From NCBI RefSeq assembly GCF_014892515.1, contig NZ_JADBGR010000088.1, positions 1 to 64,000 on the forward strand: 64,000 nt of DNA, in the 5' to 3' direction. Positions 26,924 to 36,619 of the stretch are shown one piece after another. Both the position numbers and the translations under genes were made by a program. Each line of letters starts with the position of its first letter. Position 1 is the stretch's first letter. The notes under the pieces are model-generated. The model saw nothing but the letters and a program-made list of their open reading frames with translations. It was not told where the DNA came from and made no database searches. This DNA is from Myceligenerans pegani. Lineage in GTDB: Bacteria; Actinomycetota; Actinomycetes; Actinomycetales; Cellulomonadaceae.

Positions 26924-29815
26924 TCACGTCACGGCCTTCGCGTCCCGGACGCGTCCGGTGCCGAGCGTCCCGAGCAGCGCATGGCAGCGCGCCTCGCCGT
27001 CCCACAGCCCGATCCGGTGGAAGATCCCGGCGGCCTCGGTCAGCGCGGCGTGGGCGCGCCCGGTCTCGGCGCCGTCGAGCAGGACCGGTGCCCAGCGCAG
27101 GAGGGTCATGGCCGTGCAGCGCTCGTCGTCGAGGCCGCGGAACAGCGCCACCGCCCGCTCGAGCCGCGCCGTCGCCGAGCCCGGCCTGCCCAGCTCGTGG
27201 TCGAGCAGCCCGAGGTCGCTCAGCGTGACGGCCTCGCGGTGCCGGTCGCCGCTTCCCCGGGCGAGCCGGAGCGCCTCGTCGTACCAGGGCCGCGCCTCGT
27301 CCGGCCGGTCCCGGGCGACCAGGACCCGCCCGATGGAGCCGCGCAGGAGGGCCTCGCGCGGCGCGTCGCCCGCGGCGGCCACCGGGCCCAGTGCGCGCAG
27401 CAGGCATTCCTCGGCCTCGGCGAAGCGGCCGCGGAACCGGTGCACCGTGGCCAGCCCGGCGAGGGACATCGCGACGCCGATCCGGTGTCCCTGCGACTCG
27501 TACACCCGGAGGGACGCGCGCAGCCGCGCCGTGGCGTCGTCGAACTCGTTGGCGTAGATCATCACCTGGCCGAGCCCGCGCAGGAGCGCCCCCTCGGCCA
27601 TCGGGTCCAGGCCGGGAAGGCCCAGCATCAGCCGGGCGCCGGTCCGCCAGTCGTCGTACAGCGCCTTCTGGTCGTACAGCGGGGCGAGGGACTCGACGAG
27701 CCACGCCCCGGAGCGAACCAGCTCCCAGGTGCGGGCGAGCCGGACGGCGTCGAGCAGGGCGTGCCGCTCGGCGGCGAGCCACGCGGGCGCGTCGCGGACC
27801 GTCGGCTCGACCGGTTCCACGACCGCGCCGACGACGTCCGCGGACCCAGCCGGCCCGCCGCCCGGCACGTCGACGTACGCCTCGGCCCCCGGGTCGACGA
27901 GCGGATCGAACAGGCTCGGCGGCCGGCCGGTCCGCGCCCGGTCCGCCAACCGCTGCCAGCCCCGCACCACCCGGTCCGCCGCCTGGCGGCACACCGCGGC
28001 CCCGCGCCGCACGGCGCGCTCGCGCGCGTGCACCCGGATCAGGTCGTGCATGCCGTAGCGGGCCTGGCCCACGGCGTCGTGCCGGACGAGCTGCACCAGG
28101 CCGGCATCGAGCAGGAGGTCCATGACCGGTTCGTGGTCCTCGGTGTCCAGCAGGGCGCCGAGCACCCATCCGGGCTGGTCGTTCGGCCCGAGGAGGCCGA
28201 GCAGGTCGAAGGCGAGCGCGGCGTCGGGCGGAAGCGACCGGATCGAGAGGTCGACGCTGGCTCGCACGTCGAGGTCGCCGAGGCTCAGCTCGGCCAGCCG
28301 GCGCGACTCGTCCGTGAGCCGGGCGAGCATCTGCCGCAGGGGCCAGGAGGGGCGGCTGAGCAGCTTCCCGCCGGCGATCCGGACGGACAGCGGCAGGTAG
28401 CCGCACAGCCGCACGATCGCCCGCGCCTCGGCGGGTTCCCGCCGCACGCGGGCCGGGCCGACGATCCTCGCGAGGAGCGTCTCGGCGTCCTCGGGCTCCA
28501 GGGCGCCGAGCTGGAGGTGCCGCGCACCGGGCAGGTCGGTGAGGCTGTTCCGGCTCGTCACGACGACGGCGGACTCCCCGTTCGGCGGCAGCAGAGCGCG
28601 CACCTGGCCGGCGTGCGCGGCGTCGTCCAGCACGAGCAGGGCCCGCCGCCCGGAGATCATCGACCGGAAGAGGGCCGCGCGAGCCTCGACGGACTCGGGC
28701 AGGGGATGCCCGAACCGGCCGAGCCCGTGCAACAGGGTGGCGAGCAGCTCCCCCGGTTCCCGCTGGGCGGGTGAGGTCCCGCCGAGATCGAGGTGGAGCT
28801 GGGCGTCCGGGTACCGGTCCGCGATCAGCCGGGCGAGACGCAGCACGAGCGTGGACTTCCCGGTGCCGGGCGCGCCGCTCACGACGACGACGGCGGGCGC
28901 GTCGGCGCAGTCGTGCTCTCGCACGAAGGACACCAGGGTGGCGAGCTCGACGGCTCGCCCGGCGAAGTCCGGGACACCCGGCGGGAGCTGCCGGACGGGA
29001 CTGACCGGCACGGGCACGGGTGCCGGCGGGGATGCGGAGTCGGGCCCCTCCGGTGTGGTCCGCGGACGGGGCAGGTTCCGGTCCAGGATCTGCTGGTAGA
29101 CGTCGCGGGTCGCCTGGCTGGGGTCGGTGCCCAGTTCGTCCGCCAGCGTCCGGCGGAGGCGGTCGTACTCGAGGAGCGCCTCCGCCTCGCGCCCGCTGCG
29201 GTAGAGCGCGATCAGGAGCTGGCGGCGCAGGTGCTCGCGGAAGGGATGCCGGCGGGCCTGGTCCTGGAGCTCGTCGACGACCGCCTCGTGCTCGCCGTGC
29301 TCGATCCGCACCTGCAGCAGGTGCTCGACGGCCGTCATCCGCAGGTTCTCCAGGCGGGCCGTCAGCGCCCGGGCGGCGGCGCCCGGCGCCGCGCCGTCGA
29401 ACGGCTCACCGCGCCACAGCGCGAGGGCAGCGGTCAGCAGCTCGCGCGCCTCGGAGGTCCGGCCGGCGCGGAACGTGTCCAGCCCCGAGCGGACCTCGGC
29501 CTCGAACCGCAGCGCGTCGACGCCGACGTCGCCGGCCGCCAGCAGGTACCCCGGCCCGCGCCGACGGATGGCGTCGGGGCCGGTGCCCCCGAGCAGCCGG
29601 CGGAGCTTGCTGACGTAGCCGTAGACCTGCGTCGGCGCGGAGTCCGGCGCCCGCTGCGACCAGACGTCGTCGATGATCTCGCCCACCGTCGCCGGGTGCG
29701 GCGCGCGGGCGACCAGGCTGCCCAGGACGGAGCGGCTCTTGCCCGTCACCGGGTGCCAGGACTCGCCGTCGCTGAGCTCCGGTGACCCCAGGATCCTGAC
29801 CCGCATCGTGAGCAT
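26924..29815 (-). CDS. AfsR/SARP-type regulator with BTAD, NB-ARC ATPase and TPR region
   Basis: A 963-aa regulator. The N-terminus (1-90) is an OmpR-type winged helix (VRILGSPELSDGESWHPV, then APTQVYGYVSKLRRLLGG). A BTAD domain follows to about 245 (LALWRGEPFDGA, YRSGREAEALLEYDRLRRTL). After a Pro-rich linker, an NB-ARC ATPase has Walker A VVSGAPGTGKSTLV and Walker B RRALLVLDDAAHA. The C-terminal 300 residues are helical repeats of TPR type. This is the build of AfsR, an activator of secondary metabolism in streptomycetes. No biosynthetic cluster adjoins it here, so its targets may be elsewhere or include the nearby secreted-protein genes. Confidence 0.88.
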   Translation of the reverse strand: MLTMRVRILGSPELSDGESWHPVTGKSRSVLGSLVARAPHPATVGEIIDDVWSQRAPDSAPTQVYGYVSKLRRLLGGTGPDAIRRRGPGYLLAAGDVGVDALRFEAEVRSGLDTFRAGRTSEARELLTAALALWRGEPFDGAAPGAAARALTARLENLRMTAVEHLLQVRIEHGEHEAVVDELQDQARRHPFREHLRRQLLIALYRSGREAEALLEYDRLRRTLADELGTDPSQATRDVYQQILDRNLPRPRTTPEGPDSASPPAPVPVPVSPVRQLPPGVPDFAGRAVELATLVSFVREHDCADAPAVVVVSGAPGTGKSTLVLRLARLIADRYPDAQLHLDLGGTSPAQREPGELLATLLHGLGRFGHPLPESVEARAALFRSMISGRRALLVLDDAAHAGQVRALLPPNGESAVVVTSRNSLTDLPGARHLQLGALEPEDAETLLARIVGPARVRREPAEARAIVRLCGYLPLSVRIAGGKLLSRPSWPLRQMLARLTDESRRLAELSLGDLDVRASVDLSIRSLPPDAALAFDLLGLLGPNDQPGWVLGALLDTEDHEPVMDLLLDAGLVQLVRHDAVGQARYGMHDLIRVHARERAVRRGAAVCRQAADRVVRGWQRLADRARTGRPPSLFDPLVDPGAEAYVDVPGGGPAGSADVVGAVVEPVEPTVRDAPAWLAAERHALLDAVRLARTWELVRSGAWLVESLAPLYDQKALYDDWRTGARLMLGLPGLDPMAEGALLRGLGQVMIYANEFDDATARLRASLRVYESQGHRIGVAMSLAGLATVHRFRGRFAEAEECLLRALGPVAAAGDAPREALLRGSIGRVLVARDRPDEARPWYDEALRLARGSGDRHREAVTLSDLGLLDHELGRPGSATARLERAVALFRGLDDERCTAMTLLRWAPVLLDGAETGRAHAALTEAAGIFHRIGLWDGEARCHALLGTLGTGRVRDAKAVT

Positions 29816-29975
29816 TCGGTACGCCCCCTTGCCCGGGGGCGTGCCCCGGCACGACTCGATGGCGACACTCGACCCCGGTCAGGGCCGAGACACACACTGA
29901 CCACCACGGGGTGCGGAGTCAAGGGGAGAACTACCCGGAGCCCCGGGTCGCTCGCGCGCCGCTGCCCGGTGCCGG

Positions 29976-30899
29976 TCAGCCCACCCCGCCGGTGGGGTCG
30001 ACCGTGCCGGTGACGAGCAGGGCGGCCACCACGGCCGCGAGCGCGAAGCGGTAGTACACGAACGGCGCGAACGAGTAGCGCTTGACGATCTTGAGGAAGG
30101 CCACGATCACGAAGTAGCCGACGACTCCGGCGACGATCGTCGCGATGATGGTGTCGCCCCAGCCGGGCGCGCCCTCGGGGATCGGCTCGCCGATGGTCTT
30201 CAGCAGCTGGTAGAACCCGGACCCGAACACGGCGGGCAGCGCCAGGAGGAAGGAGTAGTCCGCGGCCGCGCTGCGCTTGAATCCCATGAACAGGCCCGCG
30301 GCGATCGTGCCGCCCGAGCGCGACACGCCCGGGACGAGCGCGAGGGACTGCGCGATCCCGTACGTGATCGCGCTGCGCGGCGTGAGCGTCTCCAGTTCGC
30401 GTTCCTGGCGGGCCGTGCGGTCGGCCCAGAGGATGACCGCGCCGAACCCGGCGAGCATGGCGACGGTCAGCCACAGGTTGCGCAGGCTCGTCTCGATGTA
30501 GTCCTGGAACAGGAGGCCGAGCACGACGATGGGGATCGAGCCGAGGATGATGTACCAGCCCATCGCGGCGTCCGGGTCCCCGATGCTGAGGCCGGGCCTG
30601 GCGTGCCGGACGTCGATCGACCCGGACGCCGGCCCGAGGCCCAGCCGCGAGCGCCAGTCGGAGCCGTTGGCGCCGGTCAGCGCGCGGTACCAGGCGACGA
30701 GGATCTGGCCGATCTTCCTGCGGTAGTAGATGACGACGGCGGTCTCCGTGCCGAGCTGCGTGATGGCGGTGAACGCCGCCCCGGCGTCACCCGCGCCGAT
30801 CAGTTCGCTCGTGATGCGCAGGTGCGCGCTGGAGGAGATCGGCAGGAACTCGGTCAGACCCTGGACGAGTCCCAGGAAGATGGCTTGCCACGACGTCAC
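29976..30899 (-). CDS. uppP: Undecaprenyl-diphosphatase
   Basis: A 307-aa polytopic membrane enzyme (BacA/UppP) that removes a phosphate from undecaprenyl diphosphate so the lipid carrier for peptidoglycan can be reused. It has the active-site motifs VQGLTEFLPISSSAH near the N-terminus (catalytic Glu) and ALVPGVSRSGGTIAAGLFMG (Ser/Arg) in the middle, with about eight helices and the family's length. Loss of peptide antibiotic sensitivity (bacitracin) is a known effect of the family. GTG start, with a TAAGGT box eight bases upstream, so a short or absent leader. It is divergent from an aldo/keto reductase; this order next to mshC is common in actinobacteria. Confidence 0.94.
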   Translation of the reverse strand: MTSWQAIFLGLVQGLTEFLPISSSAHLRITSELIGAGDAGAAFTAITQLGTETAVVIYYRRKIGQILVAWYRALTGANGSDWRSRLGLGPASGSIDVRHARPGLSIGDPDAAMGWYIILGSIPIVVLGLLFQDYIETSLRNLWLTVAMLAGFGAVILWADRTARQERELETLTPRSAITYGIAQSLALVPGVSRSGGTIAAGLFMGFKRSAAADYSFLLALPAVFGSGFYQLLKTIGEPIPEGAPGWGDTIIATIVAGVVGYFVIVAFLKIVKRYSFAPFVYYRFALAAVVAALLVTGTVDPTGGVG

Positions 30900-30907
30900 G
30901 GGCGGTA

Positions 30908-30931
30908 ACCTTACCCGCTGCCGGGTAGCCT
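30908..30931. promoter_or_regulatory. Compact divergent promoters of uppP and the aldo/keto reductase
   Basis: Only 38 bp separate the two starts. On the plus strand TAGCCT (30926-30931) lies exactly six bases before the ATG of the reductase. On the minus strand TAAGGT (30913-30908) lies eight bases before the uppP GTG. Both transcripts are predicted to be leaderless or nearly so, and the two promoters overlap. Confidence 0.6.
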
Positions 30932-30937
30932 GCGAGC

Positions 30938-31879
30938 ATGGAACACCGCAGGGTGGGGGCTTCCGGACTGCGCGTCTCCGAGCTGGGACTGGGGACGATG
31001 ACCTGGGGCCGCGACACCGACGAGCTCGACGCCGCCGAGCTGACCCGCGACTTCCTCGACGCCGGGGGCACCCTGATCGACACCGCGGCCGCCTACGGCG
31101 AGGGCGAGGCGGAGAAGGTCATCGGCACGCTCCTGGCGGGCAAGGTGGCGCGCGACGACGTGGTGCTGGCGACCAAGGGCGGCACGCGCCGGGACGCGTC
31201 CCGCGGTGCGCTCCTGAACTCCCTGGACGCCTCGCTGCGGCGGATGGGCACGGATCACGTGGACCTGTTCCTCGTGGCCTGCCCGGACGGGGCGACGCCG
31301 CTCGCGGAGACCTGCTCGGCGCTGCGGCTGGCGGTGTCGTCGGGCCGGGCCCGGTACGCCGGCCTGTGCAACCACCCGGGGTGGGCGACGGCGCGGGCCG
31401 CCTCGCTGCTGGGCGACGACGTCGGCCTGCCCGCGATCTCGCTCGAGTACTCCCTGGTGCAACGGGGCGCGGAGCGTGAGGTCCTGCCCGCGGCGGACGC
31501 GCTCGGCATGGGGCTGCTGGCCTGGTCGCCGCTGGGGCGCGGGGTACTCACCGGCAAGTACCGGCACGGCATCCCGGCCGACTCGCGGGCGGCGTCGAAC
31601 CATCTGGCCGGGTTCGTGGCGCCGTACCTGGAGGGTGAGGCGACGTCGGTGGTGGACGCCGTCGGCATCGCCGCGGACGGGCTCGGCCGGGCGCCGGCGG
31701 AGGTGGCGCTGTCCTGGCTGCTGGAGCGGGATCAGCTCGCGTCGGCGATCGTGGGCGCGCGCACGCCCGCCCAGCTCCGTACTATCCTCGGGGCCACGGA
31801 TCTGCGGCTCCCGGCGGAGGTGCTGTCGGCGCTCGACGACGTGTCGGCGCCGGCCGTCGGCTATCCGGAACGCTGGTAG
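30938..31879 (+). CDS. Aldo/keto reductase family protein
   Basis: A 313-aa NADPH-dependent oxidoreductase-like barrel. VSELGLGTMTWGRDTD, the Asp of TLIDTAAAYGEGEAE, the active-site Tyr in AAAYGEG and the Lys in VVLATKGGT are present. At the strand where most members have a catalytic His (IDLYQIHWPD) the sequence reads VDLFLVACPD, so the His is Ala. The cofactor site WSPLGRGVLTGKY and IVGARTPAQL are intact. Activity may be altered or directed to other substrates. Leaderless start by promoter position. It lies between uppP and the mshC group. Confidence 0.88.
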   Translation: MEHRRVGASGLRVSELGLGTMTWGRDTDELDAAELTRDFLDAGGTLIDTAAAYGEGEAEKVIGTLLAGKVARDDVVLATKGGTRRDASRGALLNSLDASLRRMGTDHVDLFLVACPDGATPLAETCSALRLAVSSGRARYAGLCNHPGWATARAASLLGDDVGLPAISLEYSLVQRGAEREVLPAADALGMGLLAWSPLGRGVLTGKYRHGIPADSRAASNHLAGFVAPYLEGEATSVVDAVGIAADGLGRAPAEVALSWLLERDQLASAIVGARTPAQLRTILGATDLRLPAEVLSALDDVSAPAVGYPERW

Positions 31880-31887
31880 GACTCCCC

Positions 31888-32208
31888 TCAGCGGGCGGGC
31901 TCGCCGGCCGGCTCCGCGTCGTCGACGTCCGCGAGCTCGTCCTCGAAGTCGAAGTCGAGGTCGTCGTCCTCGTCCTCGTCGTTGCCGTCGTCGTCCTCGT
32001 CGTCGAGGTCCTCCGCGAGGTAGAACGGGGTGACCTCACCGAAACGCGTGGCCAGCGCGTCCTCGTACACCTCGTAGGCGTCGGCGAGCACGTCGTACGC
32101 GTCGTCGACGGCAGGGTCGTCATCGCTCCGTCTCGTGGCGACCGCGTTGTAGTGGGCCTCGAGTGCGGCCACGAGGCGGTCGAGTGCGGCGCGCGGGTCA
32201 ACGGTCAT
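31888..32208 (-). CDS. Conserved actinobacterial protein with acidic tail
   Basis: A 106-aa protein starting MTVDPRAALDRLVAALEAHY. The first 75 residues are helical (VDDAYDVLADAYEVYEDAL, then FGEVTPFYL), and the last 35 are almost all Asp and Glu. I recall close relatives labelled primosomal protein in databases, but nothing in the sequence supports that name. TAGAGT on the minus strand lies seven bases before the ATG, so the mRNA is probably leaderless. It is convergent with the aldo/keto reductase (8-bp gap). Function unknown; the acidic tail suggests contact with a basic partner. Confidence 0.75.
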   Translation of the reverse strand: MTVDPRAALDRLVAALEAHYNAVATRRSDDDPAVDDAYDVLADAYEVYEDALATRFGEVTPFYLAEDLDDEDDDGNDEDEDDDLDFDFEDELADVDDAEPAGEPAR

Positions 32209-32364
32209 GCATCGAACTCTACTGCCGCGCGCTGGCCTGCGGTATCGGTCGGCGCCATTCGATGCCCAGGACGTGACCCAAACCGCGCGATCCGCCCCTT
32301 GATCCCGACGACGGATGGGCCACAATGGTCGGACGAATGTCGTCTGTGACGGGGGCGGTGACAC

Positions 32365-32580
32365 ATGGCGGATGACGGCTCCACGTGGCGCAAGCACGGC
32401 CAGTACGAGTACCGGGTCGTGACCATCGACAGATCGACGAGCCTGCCCGACGCTCGCAAGCTCCTCACCGACGAGGCCGAGTACGGCCGCTGGGAACTGG
32501 CCCGCACCCGCCTCTACCTGGGTGGCGAGCGGCGGGTGTGGCTCCGGCGCAAGATCATCCGCGTGAGGTCGACCCTCTGA
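32365..32580 (+). CDS. DUF5703 family small protein
   Basis: A 71-aa basic protein. YEYRVVTIDRSTSLPDARKL, EYGRWELARTRLYLGG and RRVWLRRKIIRV form the compact DUF5703 pattern found beside mshC in many actinobacteria. A GGGGGCGG tract lies upstream of the ATG. Function unknown. It is 42 bp upstream of mshC, and mshC has its own -10 box, so both may be transcribed separately. The small size and the WLRRKI end suggest a nucleic-acid or ribosome partner, but this is not shown. Confidence 0.8.
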   Translation: MADDGSTWRKHGQYEYRVVTIDRSTSLPDARKLLTDEAEYGRWELARTRLYLGGERRVWLRRKIIRVRSTL

Positions 32581-32622
32581 CCGATGGACGGGAGTGTCCG
32601 ACAGACCGTCTAGGCTGTGCGC

Positions 32623-33903
32623 GTGCGTTCCTGGCCCCTTCCGCAGATCCCCGTGATCCCCGGCAGCTCCGACAAGATCCAGGTGCACGACACCTCGACC
32701 GGCGGGCTGGTCGAGGCCGCACCCGGAGCCACGGCCGGTCTGTACGTCTGCGGCATCACGCCGTACGACGCGACGCACATCGGCCACGCGAACACGTACG
32801 TGGCCTTCGACCTCCTGGTCCGCGCCTGGCGGGACGCCGGCAAGGAGGTCACGTTCGTGTCCAACGTGACCGACGTCGACGACCCGCTGCTGGAGCGCGC
32901 CGCCGCGACGGGGGTCGACTGGCGTGACCTCGCCCGCGAGCAGGTGGCGCTGTTCGCCGAGGACATGACGGCGCTCGGCGTCGTCCCGCCGGACGTGTAC
33001 CGCGGCGTCGTCGAGTCCGTGTCCGACGTCGCCGCCGCCGTGACCGCGATGCTGGAGTCCGGGGCCGCCTACCGCGTCCCGGCCGGGGACGCGTCGCCGG
33101 CCGGCGCGACCGGCGACGACGTCTACGCCGACGTGTCCGCCGACGCGCGGTTCGGCGACGTGTCGCGCCTCGACGCCGCCACCATGGGCACCCTGTTCGC
33201 CGAGCGCGGCGGCGACCCGGACCGGCCCGGCAAGCGCGACCCGCTGGACCCGCTGCTGTGGCGCGCCGAGCGACCCGGCGAGCCCGCATGGGACGGCGGT
33301 GCGCTGGGCCGCGGGCGGCCGGGCTGGCACATCGAGTGCGCGGTGATCGCCCGGTCCGGGCTCGGCCTGTCCGGTTCCGGCACGTTCGACGTCCAGGGCG
33401 GCGGGGCCGACCTCGTGTTCCCGCACCACGAGATGTCGATCTCCCACCTGCGCGCGCTCGGCGTCGAGCCGGCCGGCGCGCACGTGCACGCGGCGCTGAT
33501 CGCCTACGAGGGCGAGAAGATGAGCAAGTCGCGGGGAAACCTGGTGCTCGTCTCCCGCCTCCGCGCCGACGGCGCCGACCCCATGGCGATCCGCCTCGCC
33601 CTGCTCGCCCACCACTACCGCACGACGTGGGAGTGGACCGACGCCGATCTGGCAACGGGTGCCGAACGTCTCGAGCGGTGGCGGGCCGCCGTGTCCGGCA
33701 ACGGCGGCCCGCCCGCCGACGACACCCTCGCCGCCGTCCGCGCCGCCCTGGCGCACGACCTCGACGCCCCGGCGGCCCTCGCCGCCGTGGACGCCTGGGT
33801 CGACGAGGCCCTGGACCCGTCGCGCGACACGGCCTCGGACGAGGAGGGCGCCCCCGGCGTCCTCTCCCGAGCGGTCAACGCCCTCCTGGGCGTCCTCCTC
33901 TGA
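32623..33903 (+). CDS. mshC: L-cysteine:1D-myo-inositol 2-amino-2-deoxy-alpha-D-glucopyranoside ligase
   Basis: A 426-aa ATP-dependent ligase that joins cysteine to GlcN-Ins, the third step of mycothiol synthesis. It is a cysteinyl-tRNA synthetase homologue without the anticodon-binding part. Zn-binding Cys in [11 protein letters not shown], the HIGH-type motif as [20 protein letters not shown], the Zn ligands around [10 protein letters not shown], and KMSKS as [11 protein letters not shown] are present. The GTG at 32623 gives [14 protein letters not shown], the usual MshC opening, and lies six bases after TAGGCT (32611-32616), so leaderless. An upstream GTG at 32617 is unlikely. Mycothiol makes this organism an actinobacterium. 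Confidence 0.95.
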   Translation: MRSWPLPQIPVIPGSSDKIQVHDTSTGGLVEAAPGATAGLYVCGITPYDATHIGHANTYVAFDLLVRAWRDAGKEVTFVSNVTDVDDPLLERAAATGVDWRDLAREQVALFAEDMTALGVVPPDVYRGVVESVSDVAAAVTAMLESGAAYRVPAGDASPAGATGDDVYADVSADARFGDVSRLDAATMGTLFAERGGDPDRPGKRDPLDPLLWRAERPGEPAWDGGALGRGRPGWHIECAVIARSGLGLSGSGTFDVQGGGADLVFPHHEMSISHLRALGVEPAGAHVHAALIAYEGEKMSKSRGNLVLVSRLRADGADPMAIRLALLAHHYRTTWEWTDADLATGAERLERWRAAVSGNGGPPADDTLAAVRAALAHDLDAPAALAAVDAWVDEALDPSRDTASDEEGAPGVLSRAVNALLGVLL

Positions 33904-33914
33904 TCCGCCCGCCC

Positions 33915-36596
33915 GTGCCGGAGGACGACGTCGCGCACGAGGACCGCCGCGGGCACGTGGCACACGAGCGCGACCCCGCGCCCGCGGGAACCGGTGGGCG
34001 CGGGAGCACCGCCGCGACCGCCGTCCCGGCCACGCGGACGACCGGGGCCGCCACGTCACCCGCCGCGCGCGGGGCGGACGGCGCCAGGGACACGACCGGC
34101 GCGGGCCGGATCGGGGAGATCGACGGCCTGCGCGGGGTCGCCCTGACGCTGGTGGTCCTGTTCCACGTGTTCGGGGCCGGCCGGGTGTCCGGGGGCGTCG
34201 ACGTGTTCCTGGTGATCTCCGGCTTCCTCACCACGCGCGCCGTGCTGCGCCGCGCCACGGCGGGCCGCCTCACGGTGTCCGGTGCCTGGTCGCGCGACCT
34301 GGTGCGGCTCGCGCCGACCGCGCTCCTCGTCCTGCTCGCCGTGGCGGCCGGCACGTTCGCGCTGCTCCCGGCCGGCCGGTGGGAGAGCGTGCTGCGGGAG
34401 GTGGCGGCGTCCGCCACGAGCTGGGAGAACTGGCGCCTCGTCCACGCCGAGCTCGCCTACGGCGCGGCGGGCCCGGCCGCGAGTCCGCTGCAGCACTTCT
34501 GGTCGCTCGCCGTTCAGGTGCAGTACCTCGCCGCGCTCCCCGTGGTCGCGCTCGGGTGCGTCGCGCTCGCGGCGCGGTGGCGCCGCCTGCGGGGCCGCAG
34601 GATCACGCCCGAGCGGCTGTTCGGCGCGCTGCTCGGCGTCGCCACGGCGGCGTCGTTCGGCTACGCGGTCTGGCTCACGGCCGTCGCGCAGCCCATCGCC
34701 TACTTCCACACGCTCGCGCGGATCTGGGAGATCGGCGCGGGCGGGCTCCTCGCACTGGCCGCGGGCCGGGTGCGGATGTCAGCGCCCGTACGACGCGCGG
34801 CCGCGTGGGCGGGCCTGGCCGCCGTCGTCGGCTGCGGCTTCCTGTTCGACGGCGGACGGCTCTTCCCGGGACCGGCGACGCTCGTGCCGGTGGCGGGCGC
34901 CCTGCTGGTCCTCCTCGCGGCCGACGCCGGTGCGGCGCGCGCCACAGACGACTCCCCGGCGTCGGACGGCGTCCTGGCGGCAGGCCGCGGCACGGCGGCA
35001 GCCGGCGGCACGGCGGCGGGCCGCAGCGCGACGGTAGCCCGCGCCTGGCCCGGCCTGTTCGCCCGCCTGCTGGGAGGCCCGGTGCCGCGGTGGCTCGCCA
35101 CGATCTCGTACGCGCTGTACCTGTGGCACTGGCCGCTCCTGATCGCGTGGCTGGCCGTCACCGGCCGACCCCGGGCGGGAGTGCTCGACGGCGCGGCCGT
35201 GGTCGCCGTCTCCGTGCTGCTCGCCTGGGCGACGACGCGCTGGGTCGCGCGCTCGGTCGAGCGCTGGGCCGCGCGGCCCGCGGCGCCCGTCCCGGCGCGG
35301 CCCCAGGTCCGGATCTCGATGCGATCGCCCCGGGTCCGGCCACCCCAGGATGAGCAAGCGCAGGCCGAGCAGGTTCAGGCCGAGCAGGTCCGGCGGGTCC
35401 GGCCCGGGCGGGTCCGGCCCCGTCGCCGGATCCCGGTCCGGGCCGGCGTTCTGCTCGGCACGACGTCGCTCGTGCTCGCGGGCGGCGCGTGGGCGAGCGC
35501 GGACGGCATCGAGCGAGGACGTGTCGCCGAGCTCGCTGCGCTCACCGAGCCGTCGGCCGACCATCCGGGAGCGGCGGCGCTCCGTCCCGGCCGGGCCGGG
35601 CATCCGGCCGCCACGGAGGTGCCGTTCCGGCCGTCGACGACGATCGCGGCTCGCGACGGACGCCACGTGACCGACTGCGCGAACAACAAGAAGGCCAGCA
35701 GCGAGGTGGTCACCTGCGTCATCGCCGCACCCGCGGACGGGGAGCCGACCCGGCGGGTCTACCTGGTCGGCGGCTCCCACACCCAGCACTGGGAGGACGC
35801 CTGGGTGCAGGTGGCGGAGGACGCCGGCTGGGAGGTGACGGCCATGATCAAGCAAGGCTGCCGCCTCACCGCCGGCCCGGAGACGTTCCAGGAGTTCTGC
35901 GGGGACTGGTCGGCCGCCGCGCTCGAGCGGGTGATCGCCGAGCGGCCCGACGCCGTCGTCGTGGAGGGCACGCAGACCTCCGCGGACGGAACCGATTTCG
36001 TCGCCCCCGAACAGGCCGCCGCCTGGGAGGAGATCACCGCCGCCGGCATCCCGGTGATCGGCGTGCGGGACACGCCCCGCTTCGACCATCACGTCCCCAC
36101 GTGCCTCTCGGCCCACCGGAACCTGCCGCGGCAGGAGGCCGTGGCGGCGTGCTCGGTCCCGCGTGCCGACGTCTTCGACGACGCGTTCCCGCCCGTGGCC
36201 GACGGCCGTACCGGCACCGGCGACACCGGCACCGGCGCCGACACCGGCAGCGACGGCGGGGACGACAACCGGGCCGACGACGGGGCTGACGACGAGCCCG
36301 GCGCCGCGGCCGGCGACCGCTCCGCCGCGCCCGCGATCGTGCACCTCGACCTCACCGACGCGATCTGCGGGCCCGACACGTGCGACGTGGTGGTCGGCAA
36401 CGTGCTGGTCTACCGCGACACGGACCACCTCACGGGAACCTACGCGGAGACGCTGGGCCCCGACCTGGACGTCGCGGTGCGCACCGCCGCACCCTGGCTG
36501 TTCGAGCAGGACGTCGCCGAACGGTCACCCGGTCCCGGCCCCGCCACCGAGCGGTCGCCCGTGCGGCGCGCTCCGGGTGCGAAACCCACGAACTGA
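33915..36596 (+). CDS. Membrane O-acyltransferase (acyltransferase-3) fused to an SGNH domain
   Basis: An 893-aa protein of the OatA-like group that transfers acyl groups to cell-envelope sugars. After about 60 disordered residues, the acyltransferase-3 domain opens IGEIDGLRGVALTLVVLFHV and FFLVISGF-like GVDVFLVISGFLTTR, with roughly ten helices to about 450. A long Arg/Gln/Pro-rich stretch and another helix lead to an extracytoplasmic SGNH domain: block I is YLVGGSHTQHW and the end has TDHLTGTYAETLG. The usual GDSH reads GGSH, so the Ser and the Asp-x-x-His pair are kept but the block-I Asp is lost. A Thr/Gly/Asp-rich insert lies near residue 765. Start GTG 11 bp after mshC; co-transcription likely. 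Confidence 0.82.
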   Translation: MPEDDVAHEDRRGHVAHERDPAPAGTGGRGSTAATAVPATRTTGAATSPAARGADGARDTTGAGRIGEIDGLRGVALTLVVLFHVFGAGRVSGGVDVFLVISGFLTTRAVLRRATAGRLTVSGAWSRDLVRLAPTALLVLLAVAAGTFALLPAGRWESVLREVAASATSWENWRLVHAELAYGAAGPAASPLQHFWSLAVQVQYLAALPVVALGCVALAARWRRLRGRRITPERLFGALLGVATAASFGYAVWLTAVAQPIAYFHTLARIWEIGAGGLLALAAGRVRMSAPVRRAAAWAGLAAVVGCGFLFDGGRLFPGPATLVPVAGALLVLLAADAGAARATDDSPASDGVLAAGRGTAAAGGTAAGRSATVARAWPGLFARLLGGPVPRWLATISYALYLWHWPLLIAWLAVTGRPRAGVLDGAAVVAVSVLLAWATTRWVARSVERWAARPAAPVPARPQVRISMRSPRVRPPQDEQAQAEQVQAEQVRRVRPGRVRPRRRIPVRAGVLLGTTSLVLAGGAWASADGIERGRVAELAALTEPSADHPGAAALRPGRAGHPAATEVPFRPSTTIAARDGRHVTDCANNKKASSEVVTCVIAAPADGEPTRRVYLVGGSHTQHWEDAWVQVAEDAGWEVTAMIKQGCRLTAGPETFQEFCGDWSAAALERVIAERPDAVVVEGTQTSADGTDFVAPEQAAAWEEITAAGIPVIGVRDTPRFDHHVPTCLSAHRNLPRQEAVAACSVPRADVFDDAFPPVADGRTGTGDTGTGADTGSDGGDDNRADDGADDEPGAAAGDRSAAPAIVHLDLTDAICGPDTCDVVVGNVLVYRDTDHLTGTYAETLGPDLDVAVRTAAPWLFEQDVAERSPGPGPATERSPVRRAPGAKPTN

Positions 36597-36619
36597 CCGC
36601 CCGGCAGGCGTGACCGGCG

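Noticed and set aside
31940-32010. GTCCTC-type simple repeat that could be a microsatellite
   Set aside because: It encodes the Asp/Glu tail of the 106-aa protein; codon choice explains the repeat.
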